Counted from the first letter of the stretch, positions 30,460 to 40,638 are shown. The stretch: 64,000 nucleotides of DNA from Kushneria phosphatilytica (GCF_008247605.1 NZ_CP043420.1:1426001-1490000), one strand, 5' to 3'. Numbers and translations: made by a program. Notes: generated by a model not told the origin, from the sequence alone.

Positions 30460-31727
30460 CCCACCGAACCCTGGCGCAGTGGCTAAGTGAGCTTGAACGG
30501 CGTCATCCGGTTGGCATCGAACTGGGGCTGGATCGGGTGGGCGCTGTATTCAGGCAATTGGGCCTTGATCGCTTCTCGATTGCCAATCGGGTAATAACTG
30601 TTGCCGGTACCAATGGCAAGGGCTCCACGGTCGCCATGATCGAAAGCGTGGCCCGGGCGCATGGTATGACCACGGCAGCTTATACCTCCCCCCACCTGCA
30701 GCGCTTCAATGAACGCCTGACCCTGTCGGGTCAGGAACTGGCAGATGCAAGCTGGGTCGAGGCGCTGGAACACATTGAGCAGCAGCGCGGCAATATCCGA
30801 CTGACCTATTTCGAAATGACCACGCTGGCGGCGTTTTGGCTGATTGCTGAACGCCGGCCGCAGCTGGCCATACTGGAAGTTGGTCTGGGAGGGCGGCTTG
30901 ATGCCGTCAATGTGCTCGATGCCGATGTCGCAGTGATTACCACCATTGCTCATGACCATGCTGCTTTCCTGGGCGATGATCTGGCGCAGATCGGTCGTGA
31001 GAAGGCAGGGATCATGCGTGCGTGTCGCCCGGTAGTGCTGGGCAGCCGTGACATGGTGGCGTCGGTGATCGAGCATGCCAATGCATTGCCGGTAGCCGAG
31101 TGTCGGCAACTGGGTCATGACTTTGACCATAAGGCAGCCGGGGCGAGCGGCGAATGGCAGTGGCTGGGCAGTGACAATGTCACTCCACTGGCGAAGCTGC
31201 CAGATCCCGGTCTGCCGCTGGATAATGCCGCTACCGCACTGCAGGCGTTATGTGATGCCGGCGTGGAACTCTCATTGGATGCCGTATGTACCGGGCTGAC
31301 CAGTGTCAGGTTACCCGGGCGCATGCAGTGGCATGGATGCTGGTGTCTGGATGTTGCCCATAATCCGCATGCCGCGACTCATGTGAAGAAGCGGTTGTCG
31401 CTTCGGCCGCGAGGGCGGCGTGTGGCGCTGCTGGGGATGCTCTCCGACAAGGATATCGAAGGCGTGGTGGCGGCTTTGATGCCCGTCATCGATGAGTGGT
31501 TGCTGATCAGCCTGGAGGGGCCGCGAGGCATGACTGCTGACCAGTTGGCCGAGCGGATCGAGCCAATCGGTGTACCGGTTCGAAAACGGTTCGATGCTGC
31601 CGCAGACGGACTGCAATGGCTGCGACAGCATGCAGACGAATTTGATGAAGCGTTGATCTGTGGTTCATTTCTGACCGTGGGTGCAGCGCTGGCCGATATT
31701 GGCAAGGACGGGGAGAAACCTGCATGA
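30456..31727 (+). CDS. folC: Folylpolyglutamate / dihydrofolate synthase
   Basis: Joins glutamate to dihydropteroate and extends folate polyglutamate tails. The 423 residues have the Mur-ligase-like P-loop [16 protein letters not shown], the [13 protein letters not shown] substrate loop, [34 protein letters not shown] and the C-terminal [10 protein letters not shown]. It overlaps accD and the SPOR-protein gene by four bases each. The accD-folC pair is conserved in gammaproteobacteria. Confidence 0.97.
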   Translation: MTHRTLAQWLSELERRHPVGIELGLDRVGAVFRQLGLDRFSIANRVITVAGTNGKGSTVAMIESVARAHGMTTAAYTSPHLQRFNERLTLSGQELADASWVEALEHIEQQRGNIRLTYFEMTTLAAFWLIAERRPQLAILEVGLGGRLDAVNVLDADVAVITTIAHDHAAFLGDDLAQIGREKAGIMRACRPVVLGSRDMVASVIEHANALPVAECRQLGHDFDHKAAGASGEWQWLGSDNVTPLAKLPDPGLPLDNAATALQALCDAGVELSLDAVCTGLTSVRLPGRMQWHGCWCLDVAHNPHAATHVKKRLSLRPRGRRVALLGMLSDKDIEGVVAALMPVIDEWLLISLEGPRGMTADQLAERIEPIGVPVRKRFDAAADGLQWLRQHADEFDEALICGSFLTVGAALADIGKDGEKPA

Positions 31728-32488
31728 AATATGGCAAGCGCGAACGTATTGTCGGAGCCATCATCATCATCGCGATTGCCGTGATCGTACTGCCGATGCT
31801 GTTCGGCAAGCCCGAGCCACGCGATCAGGGGCCGACACCAACCATGACCATTGAACAGCCGATCGATGTTCAGCGCGAGGATGTGCCGCCACCCACGTCA
31901 CCCATCGATGAAGACAGTACTGCCGATCGTGGCCAGTCCATCGAGCGCCCGTCGCCTGATGAAGTGTCGTCGGGTCAGGGGCAGAACACAGGCAATCCTC
32001 AGGCCTCCCAGACATCGCAGCTATTACCTGATTCTTCCCGTAACGATCGGCCTGCAGCCTCATCCGACAATCGTGGGGAGAGCAAACAATCGGACTCGAG
32101 CTCACGTCCGGCTACTGCGGATACAGGCTCGTCGAATCGGAATGAGTCGGCTACTGATACTGCTTCCGATGCCGCTCGATCGGCATCATCCGGTCAGCAG
32201 CAGAATGCCAGGGATAACGATCCCATCATGAATGCGGCCAACCGAGGCAGTAGTGGCAGCGGTGACTGGGCTGTACAGGCAGGCAGTTTTGGCAAGGCAG
32301 ACAATGCAGACCGACTGGTCGCCAGACTCAAGGATCTGGGGTTTCATGCCTACCAGAAATCGCGCAAGGATCTGCAAACGGTTTATGTGGGTCCCTATGA
32401 CTCCTCCGAGGCCGGAGAACAGGCGCGTACCCAGCTGCAGCAGCGTGCCAATATCAAGGGACTGGTCGTGCGGAGAGACGAACAGTAA
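31724..32488 (+). CDS. SPOR-domain membrane protein, DedD-like
   Basis: A 254-residue bitopic protein: a basic start, one TM helix (about 9-27, RIVGAIIIIAIAVIVLPMLF), a long low-complexity Ser/Gln/Asp-rich periplasmic linker, and a C-terminal SPOR domain (GDWAVQAGSFGKADNADRLV to the end). SPOR domains bind septal denuded peptidoglycan, so it is probably a division-site protein. The folC-dedD-cvpA-purF order matches E. coli, supporting the DedD role although the linker is not conserved. Confidence 0.9.
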   Translation: MKYGKRERIVGAIIIIAIAVIVLPMLFGKPEPRDQGPTPTMTIEQPIDVQREDVPPPTSPIDEDSTADRGQSIERPSPDEVSSGQGQNTGNPQASQTSQLLPDSSRNDRPAASSDNRGESKQSDSSSRPATADTGSSNRNESATDTASDAARSASSGQQQNARDNDPIMNAANRGSSGSGDWAVQAGSFGKADNADRLVARLKDLGFHAYQKSRKDLQTVYVGPYDSSEAGEQARTQLQQRANIKGLVVRRDEQ

Positions 32489-33084
32489 TGATCTGGACCT
32501 GGGTCGATGGCGTTATTGCTGCGATCCTTTTGATGTCTACCCTGTCCGGCGTCATGCGGGGGTTCATCCGTGCGGCGCTGGGTATGGCCGCATGGGTCGC
32601 GGCACTGATCGCAGCGACTCGCTACGCGGGTCGCGCCGGAGAGTTGCTGCGTGACTATGTGACCAATAGTGATATTCGGTTGGCGATCGGCTTCGTGCTG
32701 GTAGTATTGGTGGTGGTCGTCACGGCCGGCATCGTCATTCGACTGCTGCATGCCCTGATTGAATGGGTCGGCATGGGCGCCTTCAATAGACTGTTGGGCG
32801 CATTGTTCGGTTTGTTGCGTGGTGGCGCCATTGTAATACTGCTGATGGCTGTGGCAGCGCTTTCGCCGGTGCAATTGACCGCTGCCTGGCAGCAGTCCGT
32901 GCTCTTGCCGGTTGTACTGGATCTGCGCGATGCAGCACTGGCACGCTTTGCACCCGATACCGGAGATCGGTATCGTCAGCGCGCACTCGATCTGCTGGAG
33001 CAGGGAGGGGCGCCGTTAACCCGGCCGATGCCGGAGCGTGCATTGCCGCCTTCTGCCGAGAGTCAGGGAACACGACTGCAGTAA
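32488..33084 (+). CDS. cvpA: CvpA family inner-membrane protein
   Basis: A 198-residue membrane protein with four hydrophobic helices and the family pattern WVDGVIAAILLMSTLSGVMRGFIRAALGMAAW and FNRLLGALFGLLRG. CvpA is needed for colicin V export in E. coli and for envelope-stress tolerance in others; the mechanism is unknown. The start shares one base with the upstream stop. The polar tail of about 60 residues is longer than in E. coli (162 residues). purF follows. Confidence 0.92.
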   Translation: MIWTWVDGVIAAILLMSTLSGVMRGFIRAALGMAAWVAALIAATRYAGRAGELLRDYVTNSDIRLAIGFVLVVLVVVVTAGIVIRLLHALIEWVGMGAFNRLLGALFGLLRGGAIVILLMAVAALSPVQLTAAWQQSVLLPVVLDLRDAALARFAPDTGDRYRQRALDLLEQGGAPLTRPMPERALPPSAESQGTRLQ

Positions 33085-33141
33085 ACGACCTGCGCGATAC
33101 CTGCTCCCGGTGTCGCGGCACTAGCGAGGTGAGAAGACCGA

Positions 33142-34659
33142 ATGTGCGGAATCGTGGGCCTGATGGCCAACACAATGGTGAATCAGGCGGTCTATGATGC
33201 GCTGACCGTCATGCAGCACCGTGGTCAGGATGCCGCCGGCATGATGACCTGGGATGAGGGACGCTTCCTGCTGCGCAAGAGCAACGGGCTGGTACGCGAT
33301 GTTTTTCATACCCGACACATGAAGCGGCTCAGGGGTAATGTCGGCATCGGTCATGTACGTTATCCGACAGCTGGCTCGTCCAGTGAGGCCGAGTCGCAGC
33401 CCTTTTATGTCAATTCTCCCTACGGCATGGCACTGGTTCACAACGGTAACCTGACCAATTCAGACCAGCTGGTCCAGGAGCTGTTCAAAACCGACCTGCG
33501 TCATATCAATACCAGTTCGGATTCCGAAGTTTTGCTTAATGTGTTCGCGCATGAGCTTGGCAAGCAGGGCCATCAGCTGGACGCCGAGGATATCTTTGAT
33601 GCCATTCGGCGCGTGCATCGTCGTTGCCGGGGTGGATACGCTGCGGTGGCTATCGTCAATGGCCAGGGGCTAGTCGCCTTTCGCGATCCTCACGGGATTC
33701 GGCCAGTCGTGTTTGGCAAGCGGGAAACACCGGACGGACCAGAGTACATGATTGCTTCCGAATCGGTGGCACTGGATGTGGCCGGTTTCGAGATGATTCG
33801 CGATCTGGCTCCGGGCGAGGCCATCTTCATCGATCTGCAGCGTCAGGTACATACCCAGCGCTGCGCTGAAAATACCCGATTGACGCCCTGTATCTTCGAA
33901 TACGTCTATCTGGCCCGCCCTGACTCCATCCTCGATGGTGCCAACGTTTACTGGACCCGAATGCGGATGGGGCAGAAGCTTGCGGCCAAGATCGAGCGCG
34001 AATGGGTTGATCACGATATCGATGTAGTCATCCCGATACCCGATACCAGCCGTACTGCAGCGCTGGAACTGGCTCAGCATCTGGGGGTGACCTACCGTGA
34101 AGGCTTCATGAAGAATCGCTATATTGGTCGAACCTTCATCATGCCGGGTCAGACCCTGCGCAAGAAATCGGTACGCCAGAAGCTCAACGCCATCGATATC
34201 GAGTTTCAGGACAAGAACGTGCTGCTGGTTGATGATTCGATCGTGCGTGGTACGACCTGCAACGAAATTATCCAGATGGCGCGTGAAGCCGGGGCGCGCA
34301 ATGTCTACTTTGCCTCTGCGGCACCGGCAGTGCGCTATCCCAATGTCTACGGTATCGATATGCCGGTAGCCATGGAGCTGATTGCACATGACCGCAGCGA
34401 GGAAGAAGTAGGCCATCTGATCGGGGCTGATCGGCTCATCTATCAGGATCTTGATGATCTCAAGGCCGCCGTGAGCGAGATCAATCCGGAGCTGACCGAA
34501 TTCGACTGCTCCGTGTTTGATGGTCGCTATGTGACCGGGGATATCGATCCCGAGTATCTGGCTCGACTCGAAATGGCTCGCAACGACGCCGCTCGCCAGC
34601 AGGAAGCCAGTGATCATGCGCTGGTTGATCTGCACAACGATACCGAAGAGATCGAATGA
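33142..34659 (+). CDS. purF: Amidophosphoribosyltransferase
   Basis: The first committed step of purine synthesis, PRPP plus glutamine to phosphoribosylamine. 505 residues, the usual length. Cys2 in MCGIVGL is the glutaminase nucleophile after Met removal; [11 protein letters not shown] and the PRPP-binding [12 protein letters not shown] are clear. Downstream of cvpA as in many gammaproteobacteria. Confidence 0.98.
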   Translation: MCGIVGLMANTMVNQAVYDALTVMQHRGQDAAGMMTWDEGRFLLRKSNGLVRDVFHTRHMKRLRGNVGIGHVRYPTAGSSSEAESQPFYVNSPYGMALVHNGNLTNSDQLVQELFKTDLRHINTSSDSEVLLNVFAHELGKQGHQLDAEDIFDAIRRVHRRCRGGYAAVAIVNGQGLVAFRDPHGIRPVVFGKRETPDGPEYMIASESVALDVAGFEMIRDLAPGEAIFIDLQRQVHTQRCAENTRLTPCIFEYVYLARPDSILDGANVYWTRMRMGQKLAAKIEREWVDHDIDVVIPIPDTSRTAALELAQHLGVTYREGFMKNRYIGRTFIMPGQTLRKKSVRQKLNAIDIEFQDKNVLLVDDSIVRGTTCNEIIQMAREAGARNVYFASAAPAVRYPNVYGIDMPVAMELIAHDRSEEEVGHLIGADRLIYQDLDDLKAAVSEINPELTEFDCSVFDGRYVTGDIDPEYLARLEMARNDAARQQEASDHALVDLHNDTEEIE

Positions 34660-34665
34660 TATCTG

Positions 34666-34690
34666 CCGGATCGGCCTCGCCGGTCCGGTT
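34666..34690 (+). terminator. Hairpin between purF and metZ
   Basis: A 10-bp stem with one G-U pair (34666-34675 with 34679-34688) and a 3-base loop, followed by TT only. It may be a weak terminator or a processing site within the cvpA-purF-metZ stretch. Confidence 0.4.
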
Positions 34691-34712
34691 CTGCTATTGA
34701 AAGAGGCCGTTC

Positions 34713-35897
34713 ATGCAAGACGATGAGCCACGCTGGCATCCCGACACTCTGGCCATTCGTGCCGGACATCAGCGCACTGCCGAGCAGGAACACTCCGAGC
34801 CGATTTTTCCCACTTCAAGCTTCGTTTATTCCAGCGCAGCTGAAGCCGCGCGGAAATTTACCGGTGAAGAGGCAGGCAATGTCTATTCGCGCTTTACCAA
34901 CCCCACCGTGCAAACCTTCGAAGCACGTCTGGCGGCAATGGAAGGTGGAGAACGCTGTGTGGCCACGGCCTCAGGCATGGCGGCCATCATGTCGCTGGTA
35001 CTCGGGCTTCTGGAAGCGGGCGACGAAATTGTTGCTTCAAGATCGCTGTTTGGCTCGACAGTCAGTCTGTTTGACAAGTATTTCGGCAAGTTTGGTGTCG
35101 TTACTCGCTTTGTCGAGCTTTCCGATCTGGAAGCCTGGCGCAATGCCATTACGCCGCGTACAAAACTGCTGTTTGCGGAAACGCCTTCCAATCCGCTTTC
35201 CGAACTGGTGGATATCGCAGCGCTGGCAGACATTGCTCATCAGGCCGATGCATGGCTGGCGATCGATAACTGTTTCTGTACGCCGGCGTTGCAGCGTCCT
35301 TTCGAGCTGGGTGCTGACCTGGTGATCCATTCGGCCACCAAGTATCTTGATGGTCAGGGACGCGCCATTGGCGGTGCGGTCGTCGGCCCTGAGGCGCTGC
35401 TCAAGGAGATTCATGGTGTAGTGCGCACCTGTGGTCCCTGTATGAGCCCCTTCAATGCATGGATTTTCACCAAGGGGTTGGAAACACTCGGTTTGCGTAT
35501 GCGGGCACACTGCGATAATGCGCTGGCACTGGCGCAATGGCTCGAGGCGCATCCAAAGGTGGCGCAAGTCTATTACAGTGGGCTGCCGAGTCATCCCCAG
35601 CATGCGTTGGCTCAGCGTCAGCAGCAGGGATTCGGGGCGGTACTGGGCTTCGAGGTGGCTGGTGGCCGCAAAGCTGCCTGGTCAGTGATCGATGCCTGCC
35701 AGCTGTTGTCGATTACCGGCAATCTCGGAGATACCAAAACCACCATTACCCACCCGGCGACGACTACTCATGGTCGGCTCAGCGATGAGCAGAAGACCGC
35801 CGCCGGTATCAGCGAGGGGTTGATCCGCATCGCTGTAGGGCTGGAGCATCAGCAGGATTTGCAGCATGATCTTGCTGCCGGACTTGATCGCCTGTAG
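34713..35897 (+). CDS. metZ: O-succinylhomoserine sulfhydrylase
   Basis: A PLP enzyme forming homocysteine directly from O-succinylhomoserine and sulfide. The 394 residues fit the Cys/Met metabolism family: YSRFTNPTVQTFEARLAAMEGG, SGMAAIM, AETPSNPLSELVDI, the PLP Lys in HSATKYLDGQGR and TKTTITHPATTTHGRL. The assignment to MetZ rather than MetB follows the placement after purF, as in Pseudomonas. A weak GGGTCA/TGACCC hairpin lies about 20 bases after the stop. Confidence 0.93.
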   Translation: MQDDEPRWHPDTLAIRAGHQRTAEQEHSEPIFPTSSFVYSSAAEAARKFTGEEAGNVYSRFTNPTVQTFEARLAAMEGGERCVATASGMAAIMSLVLGLLEAGDEIVASRSLFGSTVSLFDKYFGKFGVVTRFVELSDLEAWRNAITPRTKLLFAETPSNPLSELVDIAALADIAHQADAWLAIDNCFCTPALQRPFELGADLVIHSATKYLDGQGRAIGGAVVGPEALLKEIHGVVRTCGPCMSPFNAWIFTKGLETLGLRMRAHCDNALALAQWLEAHPKVAQVYYSGLPSHPQHALAQRQQQGFGAVLGFEVAGGRKAAWSVIDACQLLSITGNLGDTKTTITHPATTTHGRLSDEQKTAAGISEGLIRIAVGLEHQQDLQHDLAAGLDRL

Positions 35898-36120
35898 TCC
35901 ATCCTGTTTCGTCGGCTGGGGTCATTCTGACCCTGGCTGGCGGTACCCGGCACAAGGAGATTGAAGAACAGCTTTACCTGTCTTCTCTCTTTTCATTCCG
36001 TGTTTTTCCCTCGGCGTGCGAAAGTCCGCAGGTCATAAGTTTTATCAACGTTCCGGCATGGCAACATGCGCCGAAAGGAACGATTCTGAAAAGAGTCGGT
36101 ACCTACGGAGCGTACATGCC

Positions 36121-36399
36121 ATGAAAGTAATGTCGGTGTTTCTTATGCTGTTCGGTCTGCTGGTGCTTGAAGGCTGTGCGGGCAGTTCACCCTCCGCAAG
36201 GGCGCGTGTCGGAGATCCCGGAGCAACCTTTGGTCAGGTCGATCTCAATGGAAATGGGTTGATCTCGCAGGAAGAATTCGATGCATCCGGGCTACCCCAG
36301 AGCTGGCGCCAGGTCGATCTGGACAGCAATGGATATGTTGATCAGGACGAATATCGACGGGTGTATGGGCCCAGTGCACTCGACCTTCACCATGACTAG
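36121..36399 (+). CDS. EF-hand lipoprotein
   Basis: A 92-residue lipoprotein: signal peptide and lipobox LEGC give an acylated Cys at about residue 19, then two EF-hand loops, DLNGNGLISQEEF and DLDSNGYVDQDEY, both with acidic residues at the calcium positions and a final Glu. It probably binds calcium in the periplasm; its role is unknown. The ATG at 36121 has GGAG upstream; longer frames lack a signal peptide at the start. Confidence 0.85.
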   Translation: MKVMSVFLMLFGLLVLEGCAGSSPSARARVGDPGATFGQVDLNGNGLISQEEFDASGLPQSWRQVDLDSNGYVDQDEYRRVYGPSALDLHHD

Positions 36400-36545
36400 G
36401 CAATGCCTGAAAAGTACTGCGTTCGCTCATCCGGCGTTAAAAGACGACTCAGAGGGTTCATTTACACTCTGTAAGTTCCGCTCTTTCGCCGGTTCGCTCG
36501 CCGACCTTTCGGACAAAGCCCGGAGTTGGCCTTTAAAGCGCCCGT

Positions 36546-36574
36546 GCCTGCACTCTGGGGGCAGGCTTGTTTTT
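36546..36574 (+). terminator. Terminator-like hairpin after the EF-hand gene
   Basis: A 6-bp stem (36546-36551 with 36561-36566), a 9-base loop and a ttgtttttg tail. It is 147 bases past the EF-hand stop. Confidence 0.5.
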
Positions 36575-36625
36575 GCCCTGTAACAGCCAGCGCCATCTGT
36601 ACTTTTATTGCCCCGGCAGTAGTAT

Positions 36626-36653
36626 TTCGGCCGCCGTGCTACCGGCGGCCGAA
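36626..36653. terminator. Strong hairpin at the end of the aminotransferase gene
   Basis: Perfect 11-bp GC-rich arms (36626-36636 with 36643-36653) and a 6-base loop, six bases beyond the minus-strand stop codon. There is no T run on the minus strand, so termination is inferred from the stem and position only. Confidence 0.55.
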
Positions 36654-36658
36654 GCGGT

Positions 36659-37849
36659 TCAGTCAACAACGCTTGCAATGGCGCGGGCCACGTAGTCCAG
36701 CTTATCGGCAGCAAGACCGGCGACATTGGCTCGCCCTGAACGCACCATATAAATGGCAAATTCATCGCGCAGCCTGTCGACCTGTTCCGGCGATAGTCCG
36801 GTATAGGAGAACATGCCGCGCTGGTCGCGGATAAAGGCAAAACGCTCGCTCAACCCATGCGGCCTTAGTGCTTCAACGAAATCGTGGCGCAGGCTGTTGA
36901 TGCGATCACGCATACCGGTGACTTCTTCTTCCCACTCGGCACGCAAGGCCTCATCCCCGAGAATTTCGCTGACTATGGCAGCACCATGGGCAGGAGGATT
37001 GGAGTAGTTTTCCCGAGCGGTGATGGCGATCTGGGAGCGGACATTCTGCATCTGCTCGCTGTCCTGAGCGACCATGATCAGACAGCCGGTGCGCTCACGA
37101 TAGAGGCCGAAGTTCTTCGAGCAGGAACTGGTGATGATGGCCTCGCCGAGATTCTCGGCCAGTAGTCTTGCACCATAGGCATCGTCTTCCAGTCCGTCAC
37201 CGAAGCCCTGATAGGCGAAATCGATCAGCGGCAGGAGCTTCCGGCGCTTTACGATTTCCAGTACTTCCTGCCACTGCTCGGCATTCAGATCGAACCCGGA
37301 GGGATTATGGCAGCAGGCGTGCAGTACTACCACGTCTCCTTCAGGGATACTGGCCAGACAATCGCGCATCCCCTTGAAGTCGAGCCGGTTATCGTCGCTG
37401 ACGTAGGGGTAGCGTTCGATGTTGATGCCGGCGGCTTCGAAGATGCCAAGATGGTTGGGCCAGGTCGGATCGCTCAGCCAGACCGATTTGCCCGGGAGTT
37501 GGCTGCGAATGAAGTCGGCGGCCAGGCGTAGCGCGCCGGTGCCGCCCGGAGACTGGGTAGCACTGGCTCGATCGGCTGCCAGCACCGGGGAGTGGGCTCC
37601 CAGCACCAGTGACAGGATGGCGCGGCCGTATTCGGGATCGCCATGCGAGCCGATATAGCTCTTGGTTCGCTCGTTATCGAGCAGTCGTTTTTCTGCCTTC
37701 TTGACGGAAGCCAGTACCGGCGTATTCCCATGCGCATCGCGATAAACGCCAACGCCCAGATCGACCTTCTCTGGATTGGGGTCCTGTTTGAAGGCTTCGA
37801 TCAGTCCCAGAATGGCGTCGCCTGGAACACGCTCGATTCGCTCGAACAT
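36659..37849 (-). CDS. Aromatic / aspartate aminotransferase (class I)
   Basis: A 396-residue PLP aminotransferase of the AspC/TyrB subgroup. N-terminus MFERIERVPGDAILGLIEAF; VDLGVGVYRDAHGNTPVLASVKKAE; YQGFGDGLEDDAYG; PLP Lys in SSCSKNFGLYRERTG; late Arg in YMVRSGRANVAG. It makes aspartate, tyrosine or phenylalanine from the keto acids; the two specificities cannot be separated here. The start at 37849 has AGAGGTAG; a frame to 37978 adds 43 unlikely residues. It is divergent from slyA. Confidence 0.93.
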   Translation of the reverse strand: MFERIERVPGDAILGLIEAFKQDPNPEKVDLGVGVYRDAHGNTPVLASVKKAEKRLLDNERTKSYIGSHGDPEYGRAILSLVLGAHSPVLAADRASATQSPGGTGALRLAADFIRSQLPGKSVWLSDPTWPNHLGIFEAAGINIERYPYVSDDNRLDFKGMRDCLASIPEGDVVVLHACCHNPSGFDLNAEQWQEVLEIVKRRKLLPLIDFAYQGFGDGLEDDAYGARLLAENLGEAIITSSCSKNFGLYRERTGCLIMVAQDSEQMQNVRSQIAITARENYSNPPAHGAAIVSEILGDEALRAEWEEEVTGMRDRINSLRHDFVEALRPHGLSERFAFIRDQRGMFSYTGLSPEQVDRLRDEFAIYMVRSGRANVAGLAADKLDYVARAIASVVD

Positions 37850-38031
37850 CGGGGCTACCTCTATCAGCAGTAAACGGACGCTTGTGCACCGTGGAAGTGT
37901 CTCGCTTTTCCCGCCGGGGGCGGGCACGGTATTCATTATTCTCATGATGCCACTGCCGCTGCAGCACTTCCACCGCATGCCAACAGCAGGACATGATTGC
38001 CGCTATTCGTGGAGATTTGTAGGATACCGTC

Positions 38032-38535
38032 ATGACCACACACTCCGAAAAGCCCTTTGAGCAGCTCTCTCTGGGTATGCGCCTGTCGCTTCTCCAGCGA
38101 CGCTGGCGTTGCTGCATTGATACCAGTATGGCGCCACTGGGCCTGACTCAGTCCCGCTGGGCAGTGCTGATTCATCTTGATCGGCTGGGCGAAGGGGCGC
38201 GGCAATCGACGCTTGCCAGAGCGCTGGGGATCGAACTGCCTTCACTGATGAGAACACTGGAGTTGCTGGAACAGGAGGGGTTGGTGCAGCGAGTGCGCTG
38301 CAGTGAAGATCGACGGGCGCGACTGGTGATTTTTACCGAAGCCGGAAGAGAAATGCTCGAAACCGTGCGGTCCCGCGCTACGGAACTCGAGCGCAGCCTG
38401 CTGGCTGCGCTGAGCGAAGAAGAACGGGCATCTTTCGAGGATATGCTCAACCGTCTGGCGGAACATGCGCATCAGGTGATGGCTACACTTGATGACATGC
38501 CACAGTCACAAGAGGATCAGCGTGGGGCATCGTAG
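38032..38535 (+). CDS. slyA: MarR-family regulator, SlyA-like
   Basis: A 167-residue winged-helix dimeric regulator. LGLTQSRWAVLIHLDRLGEGARQSTLARALGIELPSLMRTLELLEQEGLVQR is the SlyA DNA-binding core, followed by the wing with EDRRARLVIFTEAGR. SlyA proteins respond to small aromatic compounds and counteract silencing. Its last 19 bases overlap the convergent cfa gene. Confidence 0.87.
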   Translation: MTTHSEKPFEQLSLGMRLSLLQRRWRCCIDTSMAPLGLTQSRWAVLIHLDRLGEGARQSTLARALGIELPSLMRTLELLEQEGLVQRVRCSEDRRARLVIFTEAGREMLETVRSRATELERSLLAALSEEERASFEDMLNRLAEHAHQVMATLDDMPQSQEDQRGAS

Positions 38536-39668
38536 CGACCGGGTCTCCCGTGTGAGAACACCACCTGCCATAGCTGGATATCGCGTGCCCTGAAAGCTGC
38601 TGCACAGGCGCCCAGATAATACTGAAACATGCGATGCACGTTTTCGCTGTAGTGTTGCGAAAGTTCCGGCCACGCCTTCTCGAAGTTTTCATGCCAGGCC
38701 ATCAGGGTACGATCGTAGTCAGCTCCGAAGTTCTGCCAATCCTCCATGACCAGGCTGTTTTCGGTGGGAGCGATAATCTGTGCGACCGAGGGAAGAACAC
38801 CATTGGGGAAGATGTACTTGTTGATCCAGGGGTCGGCGCTGACTTTCGAATCGTTGGAGCCAATGGTATGCAGCACGAACAACCCTTCGGGAGCCAGTAG
38901 CCGTTTTACCGTATCGAAATAGGTTCGATAGTTCTTCTGGCCAACATGCTCGAACATGCCGATCGAGACGATACGATCGAACTGTCCGGTGAGATCACGA
39001 TAATCTTCCAGCAGGATTTCTACGGGCAGCCCCTCGCAGCGCTCGCGTGCCAGTTCAGCCTGCTCCTTCGAGATAGTGATTCCGGTGACTTCGACGCCAT
39101 AGTGGCGGGCGGCATGTTCAGCAAAACTGCCCCAGCCGCAACCGATATCCAGCACCTTCATACCGGGTTTCAGGTCGAGCTTGCGTGCGGCCAGATCGAG
39201 TTTGGCTACCTGTGCTTCATGCAGGTTGGAGGCTTCCTTCCAATACCCACAGGAGTAGCACATGGTCTCATCAAGCATGCGCTCGAAGAGGTCATTACCG
39301 AAATCGTAATGCTGCTCACCCACCATGTAGGCGCGGGTTTTGCTTTGCAGGTTGGTAAAGGTCGACTGCAAATGGTACATCACGCGTTCGGCAGGGGTAT
39401 GGGCCTGCTCACCGAGGCCGGCCTGAAGCAGCCGGGTCATCATCTGGTCAATGCGATCACAATCCCACCAGCCTTCCATGTAGGATTCGCCCAGTCCCAG
39501 TGACCCGTTTCTGATAACTCGTGAAAAGAAGCGTGGGTTGCGCACCCGGATGTCCCATGGATTGTTTCCATTGAGGACGATGCCGGTGCCTTCGAGCATA
39601 CGCTCGATGACGTGTCGCGATCTGGTATCTGGTAGCGTGGTGGATTCGTTGACGGTTGGACTCGTCAT
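38517..39668 (-). CDS. cfa: Cyclopropane-fatty-acyl-phospholipid synthase
   Basis: Adds a methylene bridge from SAM to unsaturated membrane fatty acids, a response to acid, salt and stationary phase. The 383 residues have SLGLGESYMEGWWDCD, YSCGYWKEASNLHEAQVAKLDL, the SAM motif MKVLDIGCGWGSFAEHAA and SIGMFEHVGQKNYRTYF. The start at 39668 has a GGAGG site. It overlaps slyA tail to tail by 19 bases. Confidence 0.96.
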   Translation of the reverse strand: MTSPTVNESTTLPDTRSRHVIERMLEGTGIVLNGNNPWDIRVRNPRFFSRVIRNGSLGLGESYMEGWWDCDRIDQMMTRLLQAGLGEQAHTPAERVMYHLQSTFTNLQSKTRAYMVGEQHYDFGNDLFERMLDETMCYSCGYWKEASNLHEAQVAKLDLAARKLDLKPGMKVLDIGCGWGSFAEHAARHYGVEVTGITISKEQAELARERCEGLPVEILLEDYRDLTGQFDRIVSIGMFEHVGQKNYRTYFDTVKRLLAPEGLFVLHTIGSNDSKVSADPWINKYIFPNGVLPSVAQIIAPTENSLVMEDWQNFGADYDRTLMAWHENFEKAWPELSQHYSENVHRMFQYYLGACAAAFRARDIQLWQVVFSHGRPGRYDAPR

Positions 39669-39908
39669 TCTGCCTCCCTGTGTAAGTCCCTGAATGTCGA
39701 TAGGCACCGACACCCGTCCGGCGTGTCCTCTGGACTATTATAGTCAACTGCATACTGCGGCAGCATGTCCCTGCGCTTTATTGATCGTAAACCCAACATG
39801 GTGATTAAGCGAGTCTTAACCCATTGAATAAAACGATATGGCTGATCGCAAGGGCTGGGGCAGGGCGCCATACCGAAGCGCGAGAGGTCATGAAGGAGAG
39901 GAATTCAG

Positions 39909-40208
39909 ATGCAGGTAATGATCGATCTATGCGTTGTCCCGATGGGCGTTGGCGTCTCGGTTTCACGCTATGTGGCGGCCTGCCAGGAGGAGATTGAAAG
40001 CGCGGGCCTTTCGCACCACATGCATGCTTATGGCACCAATATTGAAGGTGAGTGGGAGGCTGTTTTTGCGGTGGTCAGGCGTTGTCATGAACGGGTGCAT
40101 GAAATGGGTGCTCCAAGAGTAACGACTTCAATGCGTGTCGGCACCCGGACGGATCGCGAGCAGGGATTGGAGGACAAGATTGAAAGTGTTCATCGGTTGC
40201 GGCAATAG
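39909..40208 (+). CDS. MTH1187/YkoF-family thiamine-binding-like protein
   Basis: A 99-residue protein of the MTH1187 family (ferredoxin-like fold, some members bind thiamine). Pattern: MIDLCVVPMGVGVSVSRYVAACQEEIE, HAYGTNIEGEWEAVF, then RVTTSMRVGTRTDR. A ribosome site aaggagagg is present upstream of the ATG. No thiamine genes are near, so its role is open. Confidence 0.82.
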   Translation: MQVMIDLCVVPMGVGVSVSRYVAACQEEIESAGLSHHMHAYGTNIEGEWEAVFAVVRRCHERVHEMGAPRVTTSMRVGTRTDREQGLEDKIESVHRLRQ

Positions 40209-40217
40209 TCCCTGCTC

Positions 40218-40586
40218 TCACTGGCAGCGATACCCCAGTTCGACGCGCCAGAACTCGCCCTCCTGACTGCCGGCCGCTATCTCGCCCAGAGCCGGGGGCA
40301 GGGTTTCGGGAGCATGCAAATCCTTCTCGGCCTGCGGGTCTGGCGGCGTAACCCGGGTTGAGAGGATCTGCAGCCGGTGACCGGATTTTACGCATTGCTG
40401 GCCTGCCCGATCCGTTGCAATAGCCAGAGCGTTAGCGCGGTCCTCCCCGTAGGCCATGAGCTTGCGAATTGCAGCATCATCGGCAGTGCCCGTGCCTACG
40501 CATCCGGAAATGGCCAGCATCCCGGCAATCATACAGCTCGCCCAGCCGATTGAGTGAAGGACGTGATGGCAAGGAAGTATCGTCAT
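40218..40586 (-). CDS. Putative lipoprotein of unknown function
   Basis: A 122-residue predicted lipoprotein: an N-terminal hydrophobic segment ending in the lipobox ISGC (lipidated Cys about residue 29), then a soluble part with one Cys in CVKSG and a C-terminal Cys in ELGYRCQ that could form a disulfide. No family recognised. An AGGAGA site precedes the ATG. It follows argP on the same strand by 53 bases, so the two may be co-transcribed. Confidence 0.7.
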   Translation of the reverse strand: MTILPCHHVLHSIGWASCMIAGMLAISGCVGTGTADDAAIRKLMAYGEDRANALAIATDRAGQQCVKSGHRLQILSTRVTPPDPQAEKDLHAPETLPPALGEIAAGSQEGEFWRVELGYRCQ

Positions 40587-40638
40587 CAGCCGTCTCCTGC
40601 AAGCATCGTCGACGAAAGGGCGCGTTGACTCTGATCCA

